DNA of 64,000 nt, from contig NZ_CANNGQ010000002.1 of the NCBI RefSeq assembly GCF_947504145.1, positions 496,001 through 560,000 on the forward strand, given 5' to 3'. Position 1 is the stretch's first letter. Each line of letters starts with the position of its first letter. The notes below the pieces were generated by a model that saw only the letters and a list, made by a program, of their open reading frames with translations, did no database searches and had not been told where the DNA came from. Positions 1 through 8,737 of this stretch are shown here, one piece after another. Source of the DNA: an uncultured Microbulbifer sp. Its GTDB lineage: Bacteria > Pseudomonadota > Gammaproteobacteria > Pseudomonadales > Cellvibrionaceae. Made by a program: the position numbers and the translations under genes.

Positions 1-1
1 C

Positions 2-1660
2 AGCGCGAATCCGTTCGACCACAAGGTGGAAAACGATGTGTTAGACGGTGGCGAATCCCGCTCCATGTCTTCCATCAATGCCAAACTGACCCACACCTTC
101 AGCGATGCTTGGCGCATGAAGTGGGTATCCAACTACCGCGAGTGGGAAACCCACAACCGCGAGGAAGAAGACGGCACCGCGGATATCACCCGCTACCTGG
201 ATACCAACAACACCTTCGATTCCGACATCGGCTACCACGAAGTGCAGTTCAACTTTACCGGCGACCGCCTGAGCGCGGTGATGGGTGCCAACTACTCCCG
301 TGAAGACATCTACCAGCGCACGGATGTGACCGCTTCTGCCGAGTCTGTTTCCCGTCTGGTGACGTCTCAGATCGTGAACGACCCGATGTTGCGCGGAATG
401 ATCGAAGGCTCGGCAGGTGAGATGGGACTGGCGATGCTGGACAGCGTCGACCACCTGTGGGAAGCCGACGACTGGGCGACCTTCACGACGCTGGTAGCAC
501 CGGCGGTGGGTGCGCAGGGTCCCTTCCCTCAGGACGGTCTCTACTATGACCTGGTGGGCCAGGGCCTGGGTATTGGCGGCATGCTGTTTGGCCCCGAATA
601 CGCCGGTCAATGGTGGACCGAGTCGGTGGAAAACACCGGTGACTTCACCAACTACGGTATCTACGCTGACTTCGATTACACCGTGACTGACCGCCTGAGC
701 GTGCTCGCCGGTCTGCGTTACAGTAGCGACGAAAAGACCTTCACCTGGCTGACGCCGGGCACCAGCTTCGAGCGCGACGGTGTGGAAGAAGTGATCTTTG
801 CCGCCGGTGACAGCTATAACGTGGGTGAGGGTGTGCGCCGCGCGTCCGATGAGTGGAGCGCGACTACCGGCCGTATTGTCGGTCAGTACGACCTCACCAA
901 CGACATCATGACCTACCTATCCTACTCCACCGGCTACAAGTCTGGCGGCTTTGACTCCCTCAATCTGCTTACCGCCGACAATCCGATCGAGCCGGAAGAA
1001 GTGGACAACATCGAACTCGGTATCAAGGGTGACCTGCTGGAAAACCTGCGGGTTCAGCTGAGCTATTTCGACATGACCGTCGACAACCGCCAGCGCGGTG
1101 TCGAGAGCCTGCGTGAAGGTTCTGACGTCGCTCTGCCCACGGTGATCAATGGTGACCAGCAGATCGACGGCGTGGAAATTACCCTTGATTGGGCGATGAC
1201 CGAGTCCACCCGCCTGGGCCTCGTGACCACCCTGCGTGATGTGGAATCCCAGTGGCAGCCGTACTTCGATGCCGAGGGTGTGGAGCAGGTTGACGGCGAC
1301 AAGTCTTCTACTGACACCGCCTACACCGTCACCTTTGACTGGGCGCCGGAAATTTCCGTAGGCGATCTGAACCTGCACCTGAACTACATCTTTGCCGAGA
1401 ACAGCGACGGAAGTCAGCCGGGCTTTGTGGCTAGCTTCGCCGACATCCCGGGTGTGGGTGCAGACGACGAGCGCCTGAACGGACGTATGGCGTGGATCAG
1501 TGACAGTGGCCAGTACGAACTGGCGTTGTGGGGACGCAACCTGCTGGACAACGAGCGCACCTCTGTTCCCAGCGGTCGTTCCATGGCCTACTTCGGCACC
1601 CCCTACACTTCCGTATCCGAACCGCGCACCTACGGTGCCGAGGTCCGCTACAACTTCTAA
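2..1660 (+). CDS. TonB-dependent outer-membrane receptor, C-terminal part (cut by window edge)
   Basis: The reading frame is open from base 2, so the gene begins before the window; an in-frame GTG at 26 is not a convincing start. What is visible is the beta-barrel half of a TonB-dependent receptor: alternating amphipathic strands, loops rich in Asp and Gly, a long extracellular loop in the first third, and a C-terminus ending Tyr-Asn-Phe, the terminal aromatic typical of outer-membrane barrels recognised by the Bam machinery. Signal peptide, TonB box and plug are not in the window, so the substrate cannot be named. A strong hairpin terminator follows about 55 bases after the stop. Confidence 0.93.
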   Translation, partial: SANPFDHKVENDVLDGGESRSMSSINAKLTHTFSDAWRMKWVSNYREWETHNREEEDGTADITRYLDTNNTFDSDIGYHEVQFNFTGDRLSAVMGANYSREDIYQRTDVTASAESVSRLVTSQIVNDPMLRGMIEGSAGEMGLAMLDSVDHLWEADDWATFTTLVAPAVGAQGPFPQDGLYYDLVGQGLGIGGMLFGPEYAGQWWTESVENTGDFTNYGIYADFDYTVTDRLSVLAGLRYSSDEKTFTWLTPGTSFERDGVEEVIFAAGDSYNVGEGVRRASDEWSATTGRIVGQYDLTNDIMTYLSYSTGYKSGGFDSLNLLTADNPIEPEEVDNIELGIKGDLLENLRVQLSYFDMTVDNRQRGVESLREGSDVALPTVINGDQQIDGVEITLDWAMTESTRLGLVTTLRDVESQWQPYFDAEGVEQVDGDKSSTDTAYTVTFDWAPEISVGDLNLHLNYIFAENSDGSQPGFVASFADIPGVGADDERLNGRMAWISDSGQYELALWGRNLLDNERTSVPSGRSMAYFGTPYTSVSEPRTYGAEVRYNF

Positions 1661-1716
1661 GGGCTTCGGCCCCAATGGTTGCGGGCTCAGCCCGCGACCT
1701 GGAAGTGACAGAAGTG

Positions 1717-1753
1717 AAAAAACGCCGTCCGTTTCGCGGGCGGCGTTTTTTTG
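1717..1753. terminator. Rho-independent terminator between TonB receptor and Nudix gene
   Basis: A GC-rich stem (cgccgtccg ... cgggcggcg) is flanked by a run of A on the left and T on the right, so it can end transcription from both sides. It lies between the receptor stop at 1660 and the stop of the convergent Nudix gene at 1757. Confidence 0.88.
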
Positions 1754-1756
1754 TAT

Positions 1757-2341
1757 TCAGCGCTCAGGCACCGAAGGCTCGGTTTTTACCGGGTCCGGTG
1801 GCGTCTGTCGCGGCGGCCGCCGCGCTGCCAGATAGCGCTTGATATAGGGTTTATGGGTGTAGATTACGTCGTCTGGCAGGTTGTGCAGTTCGAAGAATCG
1901 GTAGCCGTAAATTTCCCCGTCGCGGATTGCCACCTGCTTGTCCTTGAGGCGCCCGCGGATGGCGATATTGATGATTCCGGAGCGCGGCACCTTGTTGACC
2001 TCCAGCACCTCAAAATCATCAATCTTGATATCCAGCTCCTCGCGCAGTTCTCGCCGTGCGGATTCTTCAAAAGACTCATTGCGCTCCACCCAGCCCCCGG
2101 GTAGCGCCCACTTGTCCTGGTACGAGTGACGCACCAGCAGCAGCTGATTATCCCGCTCCACGAAATACACCATCCCCGCGACGAACTTGTCGGTGAGTGC
2201 ATAGGAGATGTTCCAGCGGATTTTCGGTGGCAGCTTGCGGTAGAGTTCATACTTGAGCCCGGGGAAGGCCACAAACGCCAGCGCCACCGGCACTGCAAGC
2301 GCCAGTAACAGGAAGATGGCTTTTTTCAGAAATGATCGCAT
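1757..2341 (-). CDS. Membrane-anchored Nudix hydrolase
   Basis: Nudix proteins hydrolyse nucleoside-diphosphate-linked substrates; the substrate here is unknown. Using the ATG at 2341 (194 aa), the protein opens with a basic stretch and one hydrophobic helix (about residues 8-27), then a Nudix fold. The Nudix box occupies about residues 83-105, with Gly83, Glu89 and the REL-x-EE core (Arg97, Glu98, Glu101, Glu102) intact, but the Gly near the end of the box is Asp104. An upstream GTG at 2398 would add 19 residues without helping the membrane segment. The C-terminal tail is rich in Pro and Arg. It stands alone, convergent with the preceding receptor and divergent from the beta-lactamase gene. 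Confidence 0.85.
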   Translation of the reverse strand: MRSFLKKAIFLLLALAVPVALAFVAFPGLKYELYRKLPPKIRWNISYALTDKFVAGMVYFVERDNQLLLVRHSYQDKWALPGGWVERNESFEESARRELREELDIKIDDFEVLEVNKVPRSGIINIAIRGRLKDKQVAIRDGEIYGYRFFELHNLPDDVIYTHKPYIKRYLAARRPPRQTPPDPVKTEPSVPER

Positions 2342-2527
2342 GGGCCCGGAACTGCTTTCACTGCAAACGAGGGATTCCTTAAAGTGTATCCGAGGCACGG
2401 CGCGGCTTTCGAGTACTCTTTTACTGTGGTGAAGTGAACCGGTACTGATATTGCACTAATCAACCCGCTCACAGTCATACCCAACGTAAGACACAGACAA
2501 TAATCAACAGTTTCACAGGGACGCCCA

Positions 2528-3766
2528 ATGCTGCCATCTTCTGTCGTACATCGCCCAAAGAACAAGTCGTTACTGGGGATGATTCTGCTGTCCTGTACCT
2601 GGTTGTGGATAACCGCGCCGGTGGTGGCGCGCGCGAACACACTCACTTCGGAGCAGCTGGAAGCGGCAGTGATTGACGCCATCCAGCCAGTCGTTGAAAA
2701 ACACCGGATACCGGGGATGGCCCTGGCGCTTACCATCGGCGGCGAGCCCTACTTCTTCAACCTGGGGGAGACCGCACTGGACGGTGGCGAGCCGGTGACG
2801 GAGCACACCCTGTTCGAGATCGGCTCGGTCAGTAAAACGTTTACCGCCACCCTGGCCGCTTATGCAGAGGCGAAGGGCGCGCTGGATTTCACCAAGCCAG
2901 TTAGTGCTTACTTGCCGCCACTGCGGGGCAGCGCCATGGATTCGGTTTCGATACTGAACCTCGCCACCCACACGGCCGGGCATTTTCCGTTGCAGGTGCC
3001 TGAGGAGATACGCGACGAAAAAGCATTGCTGACCTATTTCCGCAACTGGGATCCCCAGTACGCGCCGGGCAGCAAACGCACTTATGCCAATCCCGGCAGC
3101 GGCCTGCTTGGCGTAGTGGCCGCGCGCAGCCTGAACCAACCATTCGCGAAGGCCATGCAGGAATTCGTATTTCGCGGTCTCGGTCTGTCGGATACCTTCG
3201 TCGAGGTGCCGCCAGAGAAAATGGCCAGCTATGCGGAAGGACACAACAGCAAGCACCAGCCGGTGAGAGTGAATATCGGCCTGCTGGGGGCGGAAGCTTA
3301 CGGAGTCCGCTCCAGTGCAGCGGACCTGACCCGGTTTCTGGCCGCGCAGATGGCGTTGGTCAAGGTGACCCCGGAAATGCAGCAGGCGCTACAGACCACC
3401 CGTCAGGGTTATTTCCGCACGGATTACTATGTGCAGGATATGGTGTGGGAGCAGTACACATTGCCGGTGAGTAAGGCCCGTGTGCTTGCGGGCAATTCGC
3501 GAAAAATGATCAGCGGTGATCATCCGGTCACGGCAATCTCACCAGCGCTGCCACCACAGCGCAATGTGCTGATCAATAAAACCGGATCGACCGATGGATT
3601 CTCCACCTATGTGGCATTTATCCCCGAGAAAAAGTTTGGCTTTGTGCTGCTGGCAAACAAGTATTTTCCCAACGACGAACGGGTAGTGATGTTGTACCGA
3701 ATCCTTGAGCAGATTCTTCCTGAGGCAGTTTCTACCGCGGAGCCGGTGCAGAAACATGCCGATTGA
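2528..3766 (+). CDS. ampC: Class C (AmpC-type) serine beta-lactamase
   Basis: Periplasmic serine hydrolase expected to open beta-lactam rings. The N-terminus carries a hydrophobic export segment (about residues 15-34). The three active-site motifs of class C enzymes are present: Ser100-x-x-Lys103 (SVSK) with the acylated serine, Tyr187-Ala-Asn189 (YAN), and Lys352-Thr-Gly354 (KTG). The mature length fits AmpC. The start is ATG at 2528 with AGGGA seven bases upstream. No ampR-like regulator lies next to it, so AmpR-type induction is not supported locally. The 3' end overlaps the phosphopantetheinyl transferase gene. A peptidase or esterase of the same fold is the alternative, but the YAN motif favours a beta-lactamase. 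Confidence 0.9.
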   Translation: MLPSSVVHRPKNKSLLGMILLSCTWLWITAPVVARANTLTSEQLEAAVIDAIQPVVEKHRIPGMALALTIGGEPYFFNLGETALDGGEPVTEHTLFEIGSVSKTFTATLAAYAEAKGALDFTKPVSAYLPPLRGSAMDSVSILNLATHTAGHFPLQVPEEIRDEKALLTYFRNWDPQYAPGSKRTYANPGSGLLGVVAARSLNQPFAKAMQEFVFRGLGLSDTFVEVPPEKMASYAEGHNSKHQPVRVNIGLLGAEAYGVRSSAADLTRFLAAQMALVKVTPEMQQALQTTRQGYFRTDYYVQDMVWEQYTLPVSKARVLAGNSRKMISGDHPVTAISPALPPQRNVLINKTGSTDGFSTYVAFIPEKKFGFVLLANKYFPNDERVVMLYRILEQILPEAVSTAEPVQKHAD

Positions 3767-4487
3767 GAATGCGTTCATCGGCAGGGTGCACTCCGAGGCA
3801 CACGAGAAAACCGGTGCGCGTCTGGTCAGTTGCGAGTTCGATTCGGCCAACTATCAACCGGCGCTGTATCGGGAGTTGGGGGTGTCCATGCCCGACTCCA
3901 TCGCCCGCTCGGTGCCCAGGCGCCAGGCAGAATTTCTTGCCGGCCGCTACGTAGCAGCGCAGGCTCTGCGCGATCTGATGCCGGCCGCGTATCACCCTGA
4001 ACAGGTCGGTATCGGACCTGATCGCAACCCGATCTGGCCCGATGGTGTGATCGGTTCCATATCCCATGAGGATGGGGTTGCAGTGTGCGCGCTCAGCGGT
4101 AACCGGGAATTGGATTACCTGGGTATTGATGTGGCCGCGCCGATGTCAGCGACGGTCTGCAGAGAGGTGGGTGCAGTGGTGGCCAGTCCCCGGGAGCGGG
4201 CCTTGCTCGATTCTGCCGGCCTGCCGGAGCAGATAGCCCTCACCTTGACCTTCTCGGCCAAAGAAAGCCTGTTCAAGGCGCTGTACCCTTGGGTGCATGA
4301 ATATTTCGGGTTTGAGGTCGCCGAGGCCACGGCGCTGCATCTCGATGCGGGGACCTTGTCGCTGCGTCTGACCGAGCACTTTGCCGCGAAGCACAAGTTG
4401 CCGCGGGACTACGAATGCCAGTTCACCCAGGGCGAACACTGGATACAGTCGGTCACCAGCGGGAAGTTTCCAGCGGCGCGAACTTGA
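3756..4487 (+). CDS. EntD-type 4'-phosphopantetheinyl transferase
   Basis: Transfers phosphopantetheine from CoA to a serine of carrier proteins. With ATG at 3756 the protein is 244 aa, normal for the EntD/Sfp class. Family motifs are clear: GSISH (residues 100-104), GIDVA with the metal-binding Asp125, and FSAKESLFKALYP (166-178) with Glu170 as second metal ligand. The gene overlaps the end of ampC by 11 bases, so translation is probably coupled. No NRPS or PKS gene is in the window; its carrier protein must be encoded elsewhere. A longer frame from 3705 lies wholly inside ampC and is less likely. Confidence 0.9.
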   Translation: MPIENAFIGRVHSEAHEKTGARLVSCEFDSANYQPALYRELGVSMPDSIARSVPRRQAEFLAGRYVAAQALRDLMPAAYHPEQVGIGPDRNPIWPDGVIGSISHEDGVAVCALSGNRELDYLGIDVAAPMSATVCREVGAVVASPRERALLDSAGLPEQIALTLTFSAKESLFKALYPWVHEYFGFEVAEATALHLDAGTLSLRLTEHFAAKHKLPRDYECQFTQGEHWIQSVTSGKFPAART

Positions 4488-4830
4488 AAGATCGACTGAG
4501 CCGATGGCGGTTATTCTGTGATTTGGGGGCGCAAATTCCGCAGGAAATAGCGGGAGCAATTCGGCGCTATCGCTGTCTCAGGATACCGGTGATCGTCGTG
4601 GGCCCCTTTAGCGAGGGCCGCATGACGCACGCAGGCCAAATTGCTCGTCGGCTTCGCGCAGAAGCTGTGGAATGGGAAATGTGAACAGGGAGCCACAAAC
4701 AAGGATTTGTACGACAAAACGGCCGGTGTGTGTGCACAACTTGTACGATTGACCAATAATTGACCGTTGTATAGGGTGCGCCATTCGTTTCCCTGTGCTC
4801 TGTACCTAATACTTGTCTGAGGCAATCAAC
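4488..4830. other. Intergenic region upstream of the tetR-like gene
   Basis: No convincing gene. The octamer ttgtacga occurs twice (4707-4714 and 4741-4748), the first inside a small palindrome ttgt-acg-acaa; these could be operator half-sites for the downstream regulator. An AT-richer stretch with ttgacc and a downstream tataggg (about 4749-4776) may be the promoter. An 89-codon open frame ending at 4684 has no recognisable features. Confidence 0.4.
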
Positions 4831-5520
4831 ATGGTAACCAGCATCGGCGCTGGCAAAAACGCTCCCGGGAGTGCATCCCGTGAACCCGCTGCGGTCAACA
4901 AGAAGGCCGAAAAGCGCGAGATTGCCAAGGCCAAGATCCTCAATGCCACCCTGAATATCATCGCGGACAAGGGGCTTGCCGCTTTGTCCCACCGCTCTAT
5001 TGCCAGCACCGCCGGCGTGCAGCTGGCGATGACGACCTATTATTTCGGCACTATCGACAACATCCTGGTGGCCGCTTTCCGCGAATTCAGTAAATCCATG
5101 GAGCCGGTCAATGCGGATCTGGAGAGCAAAGGCAAAGCGCTGTTGGCCCGGTCACAGGGCGCCGACGGTGAGTTGAGGAGCTGCGAGCAATACATAGAAG
5201 GTGTGGCCGAGATTTTCGCGGGGATGATCGATGCTGGGCCAAGCGCCCGTTTGCGTCAGCTGAGGATCGAGAGCCAGTACCTGTTTGAGCAGCACACGTC
5301 GGAGGCCCTGGCGGAGGAAATTCAGTCCTATAGCGACTGGCTCGCGAGTATCGCGCTGAAGTTTATCCAACCGATCGGAAGTGATAATCCAGATCTGGAT
5401 GCGCAGCTATTCCTGTGGACGGTACAGTGTCTGGAGTTTTCACACGTCAGTAGCTTCACGGTGAAGGGGGCATCCAGCCGGGAAGTATTATTGCGCCTGT
5501 TGCGCGGATTCTGCCGCTGA
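4831..5520 (+). CDS. TetR-family transcriptional regulator
   Basis: One-component repressor with an N-terminal helix-turn-helix (about residues 30-80, including the typical LSHRSIASTAGV and TTYYFGT segments) and a variable ligand-binding C-terminal domain of about 140 residues. ATG at 4831 is chosen because GAGG lies upstream at good distance; an in-frame TTG at 4813 would only add six residues. The length, 229 aa, is normal. It is followed after about 90 bases by an iron-dependent alcohol dehydrogenase and a thioesterase on the same strand, which are its likely targets. The ligand cannot be read from sequence; an aldehyde, alcohol or acyl-CoA fits the neighbours. Confidence 0.88.
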   Translation: MVTSIGAGKNAPGSASREPAAVNKKAEKREIAKAKILNATLNIIADKGLAALSHRSIASTAGVQLAMTTYYFGTIDNILVAAFREFSKSMEPVNADLESKGKALLARSQGADGELRSCEQYIEGVAEIFAGMIDAGPSARLRQLRIESQYLFEQHTSEALAEEIQSYSDWLASIALKFIQPIGSDNPDLDAQLFLWTVQCLEFSHVSSFTVKGASSREVLLRLLRGFCR

Positions 5521-5609
5521 GCATAAGCCATTACTTGGGCCAGAAGTCCGAGGTAATGGCCAACCCACTGCTCCGGGCCGTTCAATGGTTTCTCTGAAAA
5601 GGGGGCCAT

Positions 5610-6773
5610 ATGCGAGATTTCACTTTTTCCACTACCAGAACCGTCGTTTGTGAAGCCGGTGCGGCGTCCCGCCTGGCCGGCCACTGCCGTACTGCCGGTG
5701 CCAGCCGGGTCATGCTGGTGACTGACAATGGCATTCTCAATGCCGGCCTGCTGGATGCGGTACTGCCGGGGTTTGACTGCACCGACCTGCGCCTGGGTAT
5801 CTTCGACCGGGTCGAAGCCGATCCCAAAACGGCAACCGTGGAGGCCGCAGTACACGCTGCACGGGCTCTGGATGCGGAGATGGTTGTGGGGTTCGGCGGC
5901 GGCAGCTCCATGGATGTGGCCAAAGTGGTTGCGGTGCTGGCGCACCCGGATTGCCGTCAGTCACTCGGCGAGCTGTACGGTGTCGGCAACGTGCTCGGCC
6001 CACGCCTGCCCCTGTTACAGGTGCCCACCACCGCCGGTACCGGTTCTGAAGTAACCCCCATCGCCATCGTCACCACCGGCAAAACTACCAAGGTCGGTAT
6101 CGTCTCCCCGCATCTGCAGCCGGATACCGCACTGCTGGATGCGAAGCTTACCCTCGGCCTGCCCACACAGGTCACCGCGGCTACGGGAATCGACGCTATG
6201 GTGCACGCCATCGAGGCTTACACCTCGGCGCACAAAAAGAACCCGGTCTCCGACATGCTGGCCCGCGAGGCCCTGCGTCTGCTCGCCAGCAATATTGCCA
6301 CCGCCACTCACACCGGCAGCGATCTCACGGCGCGGAGCAATATGCTGCTGGGTGCACTGTACGCGGGGCAGGCCTTTGCCAATGCGCCGGTGGCCGCGGT
6401 GCATGCGCTCGCGTATCCACTGGGTGGCCATTTCCACATTCCTCACGGTCTCAGCAATTCCCTGGTGTTGCCCCAGGTACTGCGCTTCAACGCACCCGCC
6501 GCCGCCCCTCTGTACGCAGAGCTGGCTCCGCATATCATGGGCAACGATTACCGCGGCGGCAGTCTGCAACAGGTGACCGAACAACTGACCTGTTGGCTGG
6601 AAAATCTGATTGGAGAGCTCGGCCTGGCCACTCGCCTGCGGGACTGCGGCGTGACGGCAGAAAGTCTGCCGCGACTAGCGGCGGACGCGATGGAGCAGCA
6701 GCGCCTGCTGGTGAATAACCCCCGGGAAGTCGCCGAAGCCGATGCCCTCGCCATTTACCGCGCGATTTTTTGA
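5610..6773 (+). CDS. Iron-containing (group III) alcohol dehydrogenase
   Basis: NAD(P)-dependent interconversion of an alcohol and an aldehyde or ketone; substrate unknown. The 387 aa match the family length. The nucleotide-binding GGGSSMDVAK (about residues 96-105) and PTTAGTGSE (139-147) are present, and the metal ligands are Asp195, His199, His265 and His279, the last in the IPHG motif. The start is ATG at 5610 after an AAAAGGGGG ribosome-binding stretch. It sits between a TetR regulator and a hotdog thioesterase, which suggests a small cassette for aldehyde or short-chain acyl metabolism. Confidence 0.92.
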   Translation: MRDFTFSTTRTVVCEAGAASRLAGHCRTAGASRVMLVTDNGILNAGLLDAVLPGFDCTDLRLGIFDRVEADPKTATVEAAVHAARALDAEMVVGFGGGSSMDVAKVVAVLAHPDCRQSLGELYGVGNVLGPRLPLLQVPTTAGTGSEVTPIAIVTTGKTTKVGIVSPHLQPDTALLDAKLTLGLPTQVTAATGIDAMVHAIEAYTSAHKKNPVSDMLAREALRLLASNIATATHTGSDLTARSNMLLGALYAGQAFANAPVAAVHALAYPLGGHFHIPHGLSNSLVLPQVLRFNAPAAAPLYAELAPHIMGNDYRGGSLQQVTEQLTCWLENLIGELGLATRLRDCGVTAESLPRLAADAMEQQRLLVNNPREVAEADALAIYRAIF

Positions 6774-6820
6774 TTGGCCGCCAGAGCGAGAAAGAAAAGA
6801 GAAAAAAATAGAGAGGCAGT

Positions 6821-7252
6821 ATGCAGTCAGATGACGTTTTTCACCGGACGCACTATCGGGCTTTCTACCCGATCACCACCCGCTGGCACGACAACGATAT
6901 CTACGGCCACGTCAACAACGTGACGTATTACAGCTACTTTGACAGTGCGGTAAATCGCTACCTGATCGAAGAGGGCGGCCTGGATATCCACAACAGCAAA
7001 ACCGTCGCCTTCGTGGTCAATTCCAGCTGCGATTACCGCGCCCCACTGGCGTATCCCCAGCAACTGGAGGCGGGCATCCGGGTGGAAAAACTGGGCAATA
7101 GCTCCGTGGTGTATCGCGTTGGCATCTTCGCCGCCGGAGAAGTGCAGGCCTCGGCCAGTGGCCGCTTTACCCACGTGTTTGTGGCCCGCGCGGAAAACCG
7201 TTCGGTACCCGTTCCACAGACCATTCGCAGCGCGTTGACTCGGATTGGCTAA
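6821..7252 (+). CDS. Hotdog-fold acyl-CoA thioesterase (YbgC / 4-hydroxybenzoyl-CoA thioesterase type)
   Basis: Probably hydrolyses an acyl-CoA thioester. The 143-residue single hotdog domain carries the family signature RWHDNDIYGHVNN (about residues 21-33) with the acidic catalytic position at Asp24/Asp26, followed by a long helix with TYYSYFDSA. The gene is 47 bases after the alcohol dehydrogenase stop, with a purine-rich leader (gagaggcag) before the ATG, so it is likely the last gene of the tetR-adh-thioesterase unit. Not near tol-pal genes, so the YbgC/Tol role is not supported. Confidence 0.87.
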   Translation: MQSDDVFHRTHYRAFYPITTRWHDNDIYGHVNNVTYYSYFDSAVNRYLIEEGGLDIHNSKTVAFVVNSSCDYRAPLAYPQQLEAGIRVEKLGNSSVVYRVGIFAAGEVQASASGRFTHVFVARAENRSVPVPQTIRSALTRIG

Positions 7253-7329
7253 GCCGGTGTCGTGACCGCGGTAAAGACCGAATTGTGAGGCTACTCTCTG
7301 CCGAAAGACGGGTCAAAGGAGGGAGAAAG

Positions 7330-7584
7330 CTAGTAACCTTCAGGTTGCTCCAACTCTTGAATGATATATCCCACTTCTTCGGCCTTTTCGTTAAACACCT
7401 GCTGCGCGTCGAACAGTCCGCGATTGTAGAAAGCCGGCCCCAGTTCCCGGGCGAAAAAGTCGATCAGAAACTCCGCCTCGAATCCGCCGATATCCTGATT
7501 CAGCTCATCACTAAAGTAAGACTTGATCTTGCCGACCATCCGCTCTTTCTGATCTTTTGAAAACTCGATTTCTTTCACAGTCAT
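7330..7584 (-). CDS. DUF2164 family small protein
   Basis: 84 aa, acidic, no membrane segment or signal peptide. It fits DUF2164 in length and in conserved phrases such as GGFEAEFLIDFFARELGP (about residues 33-50) and FYNRGLFDAQ. No biochemical role is known to me. Its ATG overlaps the stop of the methionine aminopeptidase gene as ATGA, so the two are translationally coupled. It is the last gene of the three-gene minus-strand unit. Confidence 0.85.
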   Translation of the reverse strand: MTVKEIEFSKDQKERMVGKIKSYFSDELNQDIGGFEAEFLIDFFARELGPAFYNRGLFDAQQVFNEKAEEVGYIIQELEQPEGY

Positions 7585-8375
7585 CCCGCTAGATGTTTGC
7601 CATTTTCTTGTTCTTCAGCGCGCAGTGTCAGAACCTCGTAACCATCTGCCGTCACCAGCACCGTATGTTCCCACTGTGCGGACAATTTTTTATCCCGAGT
7701 CACCACCGTCCACCCGTCCTTCAACGTTCTGGTTTTGTGAGTCCCCTGATTGATCATCGGCTCTATGGTGAAGGTCATTCCTTCCCGCAATATCTCACCG
7801 GTGTTGGGGCGCCCGAAGTGGAGGACCTGTGGGGCTTCGTGCATTTCCCGGCCTATACCGTGGCCGCAGTATTCCCGCACCACGCTGTAGCCATATTGTT
7901 CTGCGTGTTGCTGGATGGCGTGCCCGATGTCGCCGAGCCGGGCCCCGGGGGCTACCTTCTGGATTCCTTTCCACATGGCGTCATAGGTGGTCTGAACCAG
8001 TTTGCGGGCAGCGGGCGTGACATCGCCCACCAGGTACATTTTGCTGGAGTCAGAGACAAAGCCATTTTTCTCCAGGGTGATATCCAGATTGACGATATCG
8101 CCGCTTTTCAGCTTGCGCGATGCGCTGGGCATACCGTGGCAAACCACTTCATTGATGGAGCAGTTCAGAGTGTATGGATAGTCGTACTGACCCTTGCTGG
8201 CGGGGCGTGCGTGTAGCGTATTGACGATAAAGTGTTCCACCTGGCGGTCGATTTCGATGGTGGTAACGCCGGGTGCAACAAAGTGATCCAGCATCTCGAA
8301 TACCTGGCTGAGCAACCGGCCTGATTCCCGCATCAGTGCCTGTTCCTGGGGTGTTTTCAGTTGCACCTTATTCAC
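7581..8375 (-). CDS. map: Type I methionine aminopeptidase
   Basis: Removes N-terminal methionine from new proteins. 264 aa, the usual length of the short bacterial type. All five metal ligands can be placed: Asp98, Asp109, His172, Glu205 and Glu236, plus the conserved His80. The start is a GTG at 8375; ATG is absent nearby. It overlaps the end of the ParD-like gene by eight bases and the start of the DUF2164 gene by four, so all three are read as one unit. The segment around Asp109 reads SDSSKMY where many members have GDTS. Whether this is the only map copy cannot be told from the window. Confidence 0.94.
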   Translation of the reverse strand: MNKVQLKTPQEQALMRESGRLLSQVFEMLDHFVAPGVTTIEIDRQVEHFIVNTLHARPASKGQYDYPYTLNCSINEVVCHGMPSASRKLKSGDIVNLDITLEKNGFVSDSSKMYLVGDVTPAARKLVQTTYDAMWKGIQKVAPGARLGDIGHAIQQHAEQYGYSVVREYCGHGIGREMHEAPQVLHFGRPNTGEILREGMTFTIEPMINQGTHKTRTLKDGWTVVTRDKKLSAQWEHTVLVTADGYEVLTLRAEEQENGKHLAG

Positions 8376-8574
8376 GGGTCAGAGTCTCCAGGCTTGGAGC
8401 GGGGTCGCGCAGGAGCTTTTTGCACAACTGGTTGTAGGTCAGGCCGGGATTGAGCTCCGCGAGCATGCCGATACGAATCCAGAATTCTGCCTGGGCGTTG
8501 ATGGAGCGGGACATGACGCTGCTCGCCTGACGGATCTCATCATGCAGTGCGTCGGATATTTTCACGATTCCCAA
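8368..8574 (-). CDS. ParD-like antitoxin-family protein, no toxin partner
   Basis: 68 aa from a TTG start at 8574 with AGGA seven bases upstream; the protein then begins Met-Gly-Ile-Val-Lys-Ile-Ser, as the ParD_like family does. The ribbon-helix-helix-like region covers most of the length (SRSINAQAEFW, residues about 22-32). Longer starts up to 8709 add unrelated sequence. The partner is map, not a ParE toxin: the stop overlaps the map start by eight bases. A regulator of map or of itself is more plausible than a working toxin-antitoxin pair, but this is inference. Confidence 0.75.
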   Translation of the reverse strand: MGIVKISDALHDEIRQASSVMSRSINAQAEFWIRIGMLAELNPGLTYNQLCKKLLRDPAPSLETLTRE

Positions 8575-8737
8575 GGTGTGTTCCTGCGGTGGCGGTCGCT
8601 GATGGCAGCGGGCATGAATATATGGTTCGCATATATATCGTATATTAAGCCCGGATAGCAAGGGGTGGCTGAGGTGGCAGGGTGGGCAACCTTTTTGCTT
8701 GCGGGCCAAATTTGCGTAAGCTTGCAGGAATCTGACG

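Noticed and set aside
3756-4487. Phosphopantetheinyl transferase as evidence for an NRPS siderophore in this window
   Set aside because: No NRPS or PKS module is present, and the putative metallophore locus starts 5 kb away with no carrier protein.
4415-4684. 89-codon plus-strand frame after the phosphopantetheinyl transferase
   Set aside because: Starts inside the transferase gene, no ribosome-binding site, no domain.
8368-8574. Complete ParDE toxin-antitoxin system
   Set aside because: No toxin frame lies on either side; the downstream gene is map.
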